Source of the DNA: Microbotryum silenes-acaulis
Lineage: Eukaryota; Basidiomycota; Microbotryomycetes; Microbotryales; Microbotryaceae
Reading direction: 5' to 3'
Assembly: GCA_003665825.1 (NCBI GenBank)
Contig: QPFY01000020.1
Span: forward strand, 372,001 to 436,000
DNA length: 64,000 bases
Shown piece by piece: positions 23,017 through 33,019 of the stretch. A program made the position numbers and the translations under genes. Position 1 is the first letter of the stretch; every line of letters begins with the position of its first letter. The notes under the pieces are model-generated. The model was not told where the DNA came from, ran no database searches, and saw only the letters and a list, made by a program, of their open reading frames with translations.

Positions 23017-24135
23017 ATGGGCGTCTTTGCCTCCCCCTCGCCCGTACCGTCCAAGAGCGACGATGCATTGCAGTGGTTGTCATTCGACCCTCCGCTGCCC
23101 GTTCAATTGGCGCTCGTGCCTAGCATCTGTCGCTTCATCGCGTTCTTGCTCTTCTTGCCCGTCATTGCTTTGGCTTTGGTCAGTCAATCAGATCTCTTGT
23201 GTATGATGTTCGTATTCTAGTCGACTGACGCTGTGTTTTTCATAACCCTCTCAACACAATTCGGCACTCATCTCGCTTCCTCGACGACGACTGGGAATGG
23301 CTCCCCCGAACCCATCGGTGGCCCTTTCTGACACGACACGCATCTCTGACCTCGAACCGTGCGCTCGTGCGTCACCGCTTCGATCAGACCGACGTCTTTG
23401 GGTGGGCCATCTTCAAATTGGTTTTGAGACCTTTGGGATACGCAAGTACGACCAGGTTTAAGGATCCAGAGTAAGGACATTTTCGATTCCTCTCATTGGG
23501 ATACCATGACCTAAGCTCGCTATGAGAAGGCTCCCCCCACATGCCGACCAGCCCTACTAATCACTCCTCGCTTTTCTCACTTCAGGCCTGAAGATGCGAT
23601 CAAGTTGACGACTCGACGATCTCGCTCTACTTCGAAACAACGTTCCTCCAGTCGACCCCGGATCAGTCCAACCGACTCGGACTACATCGACGCCACCATC
23701 GACGGTGATTCCGAGCGTAGCGGTCACTCCGAACCCTCCAACGAATCCACAGCCGAAGGGGACACTTCCTCCTCGTCGGACGCGCAAGACGAATCTCGAT
23801 CACCTTCTCGTTCACCTCAATTACCTCATCATCTCACTTTGGCAGACCGAGCGGATTCTTACTCTTCTTCAGGGACGAGTCGCTTGAATCATTTCAGAGC
23901 TCCTTCGGTCGGGTTCGATGGACCTCTTTTCGCTGTAGGGGAGGAACTCGCCAGTCCGGGAAGGAGCGATGATGAACCTTTACCTGAAATGGAGGATGGA
24001 CCCGTGACGCAGATAGGCATGAGTGATGGGTCGGATAATGAAGGGTCGGGTACCGGTGGCGCGAGACGAAGGGTCGGGCCGAGGAGGGGGACTGAGAGTC
24101 TGAGTTTCACGTCGCTTGGTACGGAGGATAAGTAG
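23017..24135 (+). CDS. putative membrane protein of unknown function, acidic Ser-rich tail
   Basis: I do not recognise a named family. Exon 1 starts MGVFASPSPVPSKSDDALQW and has a hydrophobic stretch (ICRFIAFLLFLPVIALAL). Splicing 23179-23387 (donor GTCAGT, acceptor GATCAG) joins ALAL to TDVFGWAIFKLVLRPLGYAS, a second amphipathic or membrane-associated segment. The next intron joins FKDP to EPEDAIKLTTRRS. The rest is a long Ser/Asp/Glu-rich disordered tail ending SFTSLGTEDK. One membrane span or hairpin near the N-terminus and a large phosphorylatable tail suggest an ER or organelle membrane adaptor; this is inference. The 209-nt intron was chosen because no acceptor nearer the donor keeps an open frame. 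Confidence 0.6.
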
Positions 24136-24690
24136 CTGGATAGGGGAGGTAGGGGTTGCTGTGTGGGTGATGAGGTGATTGAGGTGATTGAGGTCTGGGG
24201 GAGGGGGGTTTTTCGGGCAATGTGTATCATACTTTCTAGGGGAGGAGTGGTTGTGGCACGGACTAGATTCATTTTTCGGCATGTGCGTGATTGTGTGTTG
24301 CTTTTTCATCAAAGAGTCATGTGTTTACGATCTGGTTGCTTTTCGTGTTTTGTTGTGAGTTTGTGGGCGTGTTTTTTTGTGTGTGCAATCAGATACATTC
24401 GGCTCAGTCATTGGTGCTTAAAGTGATAGGGGAAGGAGTGTGCTTGTGAAAGTGGAGGTCACGGGTCTCATTTCGGCCCGGAGTTGGGCTGGACGAGGGT
24501 AAGCGAGGCCCGGCAAGGCTTTTTACCCCACATTGAGAGCGGGCTCTGAGTACTAGCCTGGTCCTGTCTTTCCCCTCTCCCCTCTCACCTCTCACCTCGT
24601 TCCGAACCTTCCCACCTCCCACACCACAGACCCCTCAAGACCACACCAACACCCTCCCAAACCAACACCCTTCCAACCACCCCAAGGTCC
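24136..24690. other. intergenic region, T/G-rich then C-rich
   Basis: About 0.55 kb with no gene seen. A T/G-rich 3'-flank-like part (24200-24420) is followed by a CT/CCA-rich leader just before the dehydrogenase start. Confidence 0.4.
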
Positions 24691-25913
24691 ATGCCCACCT
24701 TGAAGCCGATCCTCCTCGTCTCAGGTCTAGGTAACGGCGTTGGGATCGGAGGCGCCTGTGCTCGCTTATTCTCCCTCGAAGGTTATCGCATCGGATTAAT
24801 CTCCCGTCCGCGTCAAGACATTCATGATCTTTGTACAGAGTTGAAAGGAAAGGGAGGTGAGGTAAAAGTTTTCTCGGTACAGGTTTATGATCATGAGAAT
24901 TTGGAAAGGGTTTTTAAAGAGGTTCGTAAGGAGTGGCCCGGGAGTAGGTTGAGAACGGCGGTTTGGAATACGAGTCAGTGGTGAGTTTTTATTTTATTCT
25001 TTATTTGAATACTTGATCGGTGGTAGTGAGGAAATGGAGAGGGATGAAGGAGGGGAAGTGGGGAAAGGGCTTTTTCCGAACAGAGCAGTCGGAGGACGAT
25101 CGAGGCTGAAAGGACAAGTTCCTCACAGCCCCCACTTGGGTCTGGAGGGAAGCTCCAGTGACCGATCCCCTAACAAATCCCAAAACCCATCTTTGCCCCC
25201 AAGGTCCAACATCCCCTTCCTCGACATTAAAGAATCCGACATCCGCGCCAGCACCCAAATCAACATCATCTCCGCCACCGCGTTCGCTCAGCATGCGGTC
25301 AGGATGTTTCTTGAAAAACCGGCTTCGGAGGCGAAGGAGGATGCTGTAGGAGGTGAGTTTGGAAAGTGGGGTTTTGGGAGGAGGGGGGGGGGGGGGGGGG
25401 GTGAGGGGGGCTGATGAGCTTGGCTGATGTGTGCATTTGGCTTTTCGAGTTCGATAGGTACGCTAATTATCACGGGTGCGACGAGTGCGACGAGAGGGGC
25501 GTTGGGTTTCGGAGCTTTCGCTGCGGGCAAATCGGGGTGGGTTTTTTTTTCCTCTCGTTTTCGGAGCCATTGACCTCGGATAAGCAATACGCACCCCATC
25601 AACTCAATATCTACCCACCGCGATCATCTTCTCCAGTCTACGAGCCCTAAGTCAATCCATCGCACGCGAATTCGGACCCCAAGGTGTGCACGTCGCCTTC
25701 GTTATCATCGACGGTACCATCAAAACCAAAGCCACGGCCCGCCTATTCTCCAATCGTCATGAACGATCGCAAGCTGGAAAGAGTTGGTTGGACGATGAGA
25801 CGTTGGCCTTACAACCTGGCTCGATTGCCAAAGCGTACAAGTATTTGAACGAACAGGATCCGAGCGCATGGACGCTGGAGATGGATTTGAGACCCGCCAA
25901 GGAAAAGTTTTAA
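24691..25913 (+). CDS. short-chain dehydrogenase/reductase with Phe at the catalytic Tyr position
   Basis: NAD(P)-dependent Rossmann-fold oxidoreductase, substrate unknown. The nucleotide site is VSGLGNGVGIGGACARLFS (GxxxGxG-like). Then come ISRPRQDIHDLC, AVWNTSQW, an exon IPFLDIKESDIRASTQINII, and the active-site region TLIITGATSATRGALGFGAF-AAGKSG, LRALSQSIAREFGPQGVHVA, ending DLRPAKEKF. The Ser and Lys of the classical triad are present, but the Tyr of YxxxK is Phe (F-A-A-G-K). This Phe is, to my knowledge, common in the SDR subfamily that has ..RG..FxAFxxGKxALRALxQSxARE, so it is likely a family trait. Four exons; one intron contains a 19-nt poly-G run. Confidence 0.82.
25383..25401. repeat. 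19-nt poly-G tract
   Basis: Uninterrupted G run inside an intron of the short-chain dehydrogenase gene. Confidence 0.85.
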
Positions 25914-25983
25914 ACGCAAGGGGGTGCCGAAGGTGTCCGTCAAAACGTACTTTCGGGAATTCGTGTATTGCTATATTCTTTTC

Positions 25984-27246
25984 TTATACCTTGTTGTTCC
26001 TAACTGTAGCTACTTCGATCAAATCCCTGACCCCTTGTTTATCATGTGGCAACTTTGCACACACCTTCCAAACCCCAGCTTGATCGGCCTCCCCAAACGC
26101 ATCCAATTTCCACTGCCTATACAGATCCAAGAGTCGCGTACACACATCGACGACATCCTCCTCCGTCGCGTCGAACAAAACCCACCACGGTTCGGGAACC
26201 AAAGGTAAAGCGATCGGAGGATCATGTCTCCTCGTGGCTAGGTAGATGGCCGCGACTGCCAAGGTTGAGGGTGGGTAGAGAGCGGGGGAAGGCGTTTGGA
26301 GCATGTCGTTGGCGTAACCCCACGATTGTTTGACCAATGAGGGGTAAGAGGTCAATTCGAGCACTTTGAGGTAGTTGACGAGATGACCGTAGGGAAGATT
26401 GGATTGGGTTTGGAAACCGAGTCGTTTGAGGAGTTGCATCTCGGCGACGACGAGGGCGTCTTTGGTGTCGTAAAAGGAGGAAGCGAAATAATCCATCGGG
26501 ACGTAGTCGAACGGAAGAGGGGTGGTGGTGGTGGGTTGGCGGCCTTGGTGGGCTATGAATTCGAGGAGGTAGGCATAGCAGTTGATCAAGTCGCGGATAC
26601 GGATGGGGGACTCTTCGAGTTTGGAAGCGAGGAAGAGGGCACCGAGGCCAATGTCCTGAGAGCGCAAGTGAGATCATCCAGGTCAGGTGAACTGCAGGGC
26701 GCGGAGGTTGGGTTGGATTTGAGGGATGGGTGACGTACCCGGATGCCGAAATGCTTGAGCGATGTGACGAACCAGAAACGTTGAAAGAGGATTTGAGCTG
26801 TGGCCATGACGACTTGAGGACTGTAGGGGGATGTGATGGAGAGGATGAGGGACTGACTGTCCATGTCGACCGTTGCGATTAGGGGAACTCAAGGGGTCGA
26901 CTTGCGCTTTGAGCATCAGTCCGACTTGTTGGATCAAGATCGCACCATCTGTTGGCATAACGCACAAGTCGGGGTCAGCTGCAGGATAGAAGGAGAACCC
27001 GAGTCGCTGAAAGGCCAACTCGCAAGCTCGAAGGTCCCGCTCGAGGCGAGGTGGGACGCCATCGAGTGCGGATGGGGTAGCTGCATTCAATGGCGCCAAT
27101 GGGTTGAGAAGATGTCGAGAAGCCACGGTGGACGAGTACACCGAGAACGAGTGGGAGTGGTGGGAAGTACAAGAGACGTCCGCGAGCTCAACTTTCTTTG
27201 CGGCAGTCGCGAGGTAATCACAGCAGACAGCAGCAGCAGACCACAA
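25984..27246 (-). CDS. cyclin L (transcription/splicing-associated cyclin)
   Basis: Cyclin partner of CDK11-type kinases, linked to pre-mRNA splicing. The N-terminal box is HLLNPLAPLNAATPSALDGV-PPRLERDLRAC, then ILIQQVGLMLKA, PQVVMATAQILFQRFWFVTS, KHFGIR|DIGLGALFLASKLEESP, IRIRDLINCYAYLLEF, LVVAEMQLLKRLGFQTQSNL and the second cyclin fold (YLATRRHDPPIALPLVPEPW ... LFDATEEDVVDVCTRLLDLY). These match cyclin L well (human LPQVAMATGQVLFHRFF, ASKIEEAPRRIRDVINVF). The open frame reaches 27246 without an ATG, so the first exon and start are not found. One intron (26821-26905) uses a GC donor, and a 72-nt in-frame segment interrupts the first fold (see findings). The gene is convergent with the dehydrogenase, 70 bp apart. 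Confidence 0.85.
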
Positions 27247-27477
27247 GTCGCTCTCAGCCGCTTCCCTTCCGACTCGTCAAGGCGAGAGCTCTTCACAGCT
27301 CTTCACGCGGCGCCCGGGCCGACGCTCCGCCAGCAATTTTTTATTCTGGATATTCAATCACAAGAATGACCACCACACCCCAATAACAACATCCCCGACG
27401 ATACGGTGTCCCTCAATTTCCCCGTTTAGATCTGGCGGGGGTACCTGCATTCTAGCGCAAAATGGCATGGGAATAAT

Positions 27478-30400
27478 ATGCTATTGCCAGTCAGCTCTCC
27501 CCGAGTCTCTCTTTCTCTCCGTCTGTGTTCACGTCGCCGTGCGTCACACGACAACCGTATTCGAGCAGCGACGCAGCGATCAAGCTGCTCTTGCAACAAT
27601 GTGCGCGCAGAAATGGGGGCTTCCGTTGAGAACCGTCACACTCAATTTGATTTGCCTGTATTCATCCACAGGGAGTACGCCAGCGCATTCCTATCGGCCG
27701 CCTCCTCACTCGGCGCGAGGTCCGCGCTCTCGTCCAACTACACCCTTGCGACCGCCACCTCGGCATCGTCGTCGTCGTCGGCCACCGCAGCAGGAGCCAT
27801 CTCTTCCTCCTCTTCCTCGGCCCCCATCCGGAGCCTGCAGATCGGCCCGTGGAAGGTCGAACGCGCATCGCACAACAGCTCGGGCAAGCAAGTCTCGATA
27901 TGGTCCTGCGACAAGTCGTCCCTTGTAGCACCGACCGGAGCACTCAAACGAGACCCCAATGCTGCGAGAACGCTTGGAAAGGCTGTAGAGACGCTCAAGA
28001 AAGAGGTGCGCACTGGCTCTTGGTGTTGGTTGGCTGCCTGTGAGCGCTGACTCGGACGTTGAACCATGGACCCCCCACCCATCGAGTTAGGCGGCCTCCT
28101 TGTCCCGACTACGACACCCTTGCATCCTTGAAATGGCAGAACCGATTGAAGAGACGAGGTAGGGAACATCGCCATCAACGATGACCCATACCTGACTCGG
28201 ATGCCCGTGCACGACGATGACGACTGACGCGCTCGAGTCTTCCCCCCACTTCGTCCCCCGTCCGCAGATCCGTCATCACCTTTGCTACCGAGCCCGTCAC
28301 CGCCTCGCTCCGACAAGCGATCGCCGCATCCGCCTCGACCTCGTCCGCCGCAGGGTCCACATCTCGAGGCTCGGACCGACGCAACGGATCCTCTTCCTCC
28401 TCCGCCGCCGTGCAGCAGCAGAGCGACCTCGAGCTCGATGAGGTCGAGATCCAAAAAGGCCTGTCCCAACTCGCTAAAGGCCTGCAATTTCTTCATGAGA
28501 GCGCCAAGACGATCCATGGCAATCTCACCCCCGAAGCCGTCGTTATCAATGCCAAGGGGGACTGGAAGTTGTCCGGCTTTGGTTTGTCGATCCCCCTCTT
28601 TGGCCCGGATGGGGTTGCGACAAAGTGGGAATTCCCGGCGTACGATCATGGCTTGCCGGCGACGGTCCAGAGGAATTACGACTATATCGGTACGTTCCGT
28701 TCCCGATTCATACTGATTACGCACACCACTGAACGCAGCCTACTTCACTGGACAGCCCCGGAATACATCCTCGATGAGGCGAACCCGACCCCAGCGAACG
28801 ACATGTACTCGCTCGGCTGCATCCTCCACTCGATCCACACCCACGCCGGACCACCCTTCCAAAACCGACAATCCCTATCCAACGCGCGCACCAACATCGA
28901 AGAAGGCCTTTCACGGGGCATGATCCAACCACAATGGCGACGATTAACGGAGGAGGCCCAATCGGCGTTGGGTCAACTCGTGACGAGGTATCCGAATCAA
29001 CGAATCTCCGCCGCGGGCTTTTTGGCCCATGGCTACTTTTCCAGCTTGCTCGTTTCGACGCTCAACTTCATCGCTAGGGATGCGTTCGCGAGTCAATCGA
29101 CTGAAGCGCAGACGGGGTTCCTCAAGGGTTTGCTCAATGTAAGGCGATGTCAGGCGTTCTTCCCGGTGTCGTGGGGGAGAGAGAAACTCATGCGTTCCAG
29201 GTGTTTCGAAACGCGTACAGGTCCTCCCGCAATTCAGCGACAAAGTCAACCGACGCAAAGTACTGCCCTCCCTCCTGGAAGAGACGAACAAGACCCATTT
29301 GATCCCTTTCCTCCTTCCCAACATCGCCTACATCGGTCAACACATGGACGTCGATGCCTTCCGCTCCCAAGTCCTCCCCCATCTCATTCCCTTATTCAAA
29401 ATCAAGGATCCACCTCAAGCGATCCTAGCTCTCTTGGATTCGTTGCCGTTGTTCAGTGAGAAATCGACACCGACGTCGTTCAGGGAGGAGGTCATGCCGT
29501 TAGTTTATTATTCGTTGGAGAGTGATAATCCGGTCGTGTTGGAGAAGGCGCTCAAGGCGGTGCCTTCGTTGTGCGAGACGTTGGATTATACGGTGCGTCG
29601 TGATGACTTTTATCGTGTCGAAAACGCGGAGACTGATTGCCGGATCTCGCCTTGAACTTGCAGACGGTCAAGCAAACCCTCTTCCCCAAGATCACCACCG
29701 TAAGCCCTCCCTTGTCTCAGCTGCCTGTCTACATTCGCCAATTGACTGACCCCCTCGCCCTACAGGTCTTCACCAAAACGACGATGCTGAGCGTTAAAGT
29801 CAATACGCTCATCTGCTTCCATTCGATGACTTCGACTCTGGACAAGTTCACCATCACCGAGCGACTGGTCCCACTGCTGGCCAAGATCAAGACCAAGGAA
29901 CCGGCGGTGATGCTCGCGACGCTCGAGGTGTGCTCCAAGATCGGAGACAAGGTTGATTTAGAGGCTTGTGAGTTGTATATCAGAGCGGGTGCTGTCGTAC
30001 AGGGATGTTGCTTACTAAGACGTGAATGGTGTATACAGTGGCGAGTCAAATTTTGCCCCAACTTTGGAGGTGGTCAATGGGTCCCTTGCTCTCGGCCGAC
30101 CAATTCGCCAAGTTCATGTCCGTCATCAAACGAATCGGACACCGCGTAGAGACCGAGCACTCGAAGGCCTTGCAGGAACAAAAGCGCTTGGAAGAATCGA
30201 CGTCCGGTGGATCGCTTTCGAGAGGCGGTGGTGGTGCGGGATCAACACCGATGGACTTTGAGGCCCTGGTTCGAGGTGGAGCTGGGTTGGGAAGAGCGAC
30301 TGAAGTCGCGGCTGATATCTTTGGCGATGATAGTCCGGGAGTAAGTCCTCTCGGATGTTGGGCCATGTGTCATCGTATCTTTGCGCTAATTTGGGGTCCC

Positions 30401-31062
30401 GAGGTGATCTACAGTCCGTCACGCCCTCACATGGGTTCACACACCCTCCGAATGGGGTCGCTTCGTTCGCTCCTTCTCGACCTTCTCCAAGGAGCAGTCT
30501 TTCACACAGCTCCTTGGGCGCCAAACCCGTTCCGGCTTCGACGCTCAACTCTTCCGCCTTTGAGGCGCCGACGGCCAGTATGACACCGACGACGTCAAGT
30601 CTCAGTTCGATGACGCTGGTTTCCCCTCCTCCTCCCCCCGCTGCTCCGTCCGCTTTCGCTTCTTCATCCTCGAACTCGATGAGCTCCTTCACATCTTTGG
30701 AACCTACTCGATCCTCTTTATCTTCCCTACCCTCCCTACCAAACCAAACCAACAACTCGACCACATCCTCCTACTCCTCCCCACGACCCAATTACCACTC
30801 CCTCACCGCAACAACAACCAACACCCTTCCCCCACTCGTCCCCAATTCTTCCTCCTTCTCCCCAACCAATCCAAATCCATGGGCATTTTCAACACCTTCC
30901 CAACCTTCCATGTCAATGTCATACGTCGCACCTGCACCTGCACCACCAACAACACCAGCTCCGAAACAATGGGACGTTCTGCAACCCAAAGTCGTTACGC
31001 AACCGAGGAAACCAAGCAATGGCGATTTCGGCGCTTGGAGTGATTTCGATCCTGTGAAATGA
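27478..31062 (+). CDS. SCY1-like pseudokinase 2 (SCYL2/CVAK104 type)
   Basis: Pseudokinase with HEAT-like repeats that acts in clathrin-mediated traffic between trans-Golgi and endosomes. The kinase-like domain has SLQIGPWKVERASHN, LSRLRHPCILEMAEPIEETR, LSQLAKGLQFLHESAKTIHG-NLTPEAVVINAKGDWKLSGF, TAPEYILDEANPTPANDMYS. The catalytic HRD is HGN and DFG is GFG, so it should be inactive, as in the family. HEAT-repeat segments follow (VLPSLLEETNKTHLIPFLLP, MPLVYYSLESDNPVVLEKAL, KEPAVMLATLEVCSKIGDKV), then a Gly/Ser-rich disordered tail ending in an NxW/FG-like FGAWSDFDPVK. About nine exons. The start at 27478 is tentative; an internal Met at 27613 is equally possible. Confidence 0.9.
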
Positions 31063-33019
31063 AAGAATGGATTGAGGGAGGAGAGTTAGTTTAGGGTGCA
31101 TGTTGTTGGTCGGAGTCGTGGTGGAAGTTCGTTTGTTAGTAAACATTTTGCTCTTATTGAAGTAAATTGATCGCACATACGTGCAACGCGGTCGTATTTC
31201 TGCCTTGCTGCGCATTGCCTTTCGCGAAGGGCAACAACCTGACCTTTGTTTCAAACGCCGTTGAGAGGGGGGGGCCTATCGTACCGCTAGAGGTGTCGTA
31301 CAAAAAACCAGGGTATATACATCGCGCACACCTCTTCATAATTCGCTTTAGAATGCGTGGCCTGCGCTTCGCTCGGGCGCCAAAATCGCGGCAAGCCGTT
31401 GGAAAGCCGGAACAAGCCCTGTATTCGTTCAGGCCGGTCAGGGGTGGGAGAGAGGGGGTCTGCGCGGCGTAAGCCGTTTGATTGAATTCATCTTACCCGA
31501 GCCTCGCAGTTAACGGCTTCTCAGAAGTTGTGCACTGATGGAATACCTAATCTCGATGTAAGAGCTCTCCCGAACGGCTCTCGGTATGTCCTAAGAAGCA
31601 TGAAATCTGATGAGGGCTTGCGGATGTTGAACCTTGAACCTTGAATTCGGGCGGAAAAGCAGATTATGCCCCCAAGCGGGATGTCGAACCCCGAATAATG
31701 AGACGACTATTCGCTACTACCCGATAGAAACGAATAAGCGCTAAGACAGAGACCCGATCCCACACGTTCCCGACTTGTAGCGTCGAGCTGGTATTCCCAT
31801 CCACCCGGCGTGGCAACTTAAAAAGATCCGAATAGACTCGAAGCGCATCCGAGTCGAATGTGAATAAAACGAGACGAGTTGGGACGCGATCGCCACTGCC
31901 ACCGATGAATGTTCAAGAAGCCGTTTTATGTCGTCGTCTTTCGGGTGAGTGAAATTGCCCGTGAATGCACCGGGTAAGGTGATATACTCAAAAAAAAATC
32001 GCTTCTAGCTTTCAGACTGACCACGACCACCACTGTTCATCTGTGACGACTAGTTTACGTTGTCGTCGCTCCTACCTCAGCTCGAGCGCACGACTCGAGC
32101 ATGCCATATCGCTAACTTAGTCGCTTCCTTTTGGTGCCCCCCCCTTCGGCTACTGTCTTGTGTAGGTCTAGGCTGGTACTACGGATTCAAAAACTACCGT
32201 GCTGCATTCGTGACTCGGGGAGCGCGCAAGTGAAATGTACCAACTTAAAGTTGGGTCGGGTCGCCTACTCGTACTCGCCTATTCTGAACATTAACCGGCA
32301 ACGTACAGCGACGACTTAGGTCAACCTCAACATCCTCACCTGATCCCAAAATCTTTGCACAGCTTCTTTCGAGAACAATGAAGTCAAGTACATTTTCCCC
32401 GCGTTTCACCTTGATCGCCCACACAGGGCCGGGCTCGTATGAGATCCTTCCCGAGACCAGTTCAAGTTGGCCCCCCTATCGATTCATTCCCTGGTGATCT
32501 CGACATACTAGGTATAGGATCGACGAGTCGATGAACGCTCTTGAAGGAGTTACCGATCTCAAAAAAGCACGATAACTGGACCCGGTATGTACAACGGGTA
32601 TCGAAAGACGGCAAGGATTAGATGATCCTTTTCAGGATCCACACTGTCGTAACACTTCCGACCTTGTACGTTTTTTTACTTGAAGCCAAAGCCATCGAAG
32701 GAAATGGGACGATCAGGCATTTTCGGGGAAAGGGACTTTTTCTTTGTCCATTTTTTCACGAAAGAAAAAAGGTGAGAAAATGGGATGAGAGATTTCAGAG
32801 GATCAGATGAAATTGAGAGCAAGGGAAACGAAGGAGAGAATGGGGGTTGAAGTGGAAAGGTTGTGAGGGAGGGGCAGTGAACACGGGAACGGGAGGGGCA
32901 AAGAGACATTCGAAACAGAGTAGGGGAAGGGAGAGAGCGAATTCGCGAACAGGAACAGGAACGAAGAACAGAGAGCCACACACGCAGAATCAACCACACC
33001 CAGAGCTCCTCCCCCGAAA
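31063..33019. other. gene-free stretch between two convergent genes
   Basis: Almost 2 kb between the SCYL2 and NOT4 stop codons with no credible exon on either strand. It has small hairpins, for example near 31213-31234 and 31564-31584, a short tandem of ACCTTGA near 31629-31644 and an A9 run near 31990. I looked for U1, U2, U5, U6, 5S, tRNA and SRP RNA patterns by eye and saw none. An unrecognised non-coding RNA or old repeat remains possible. Confidence 0.4.

Noticed and set aside
23225..23387. open stretch reading DDDWEWLPRTHRWPF within the membrane-protein gene
   Set aside because: No splice acceptor precedes it in frame; splicing over it restores a good hydrophobic segment.
27738..28724. 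328-codon minus-strand open frame opposite SCYL2
   Set aside because: Mirror of a GC-rich coding exon; no domain, while the plus strand carries clear SCYL2 motifs.
31640..31720. tRNA-like TTCGA stem-loop on the minus strand in the gene-free island
   Set aside because: The upstream 50 nt do not form D or anticodon arms, nor are there box A/B pairs.
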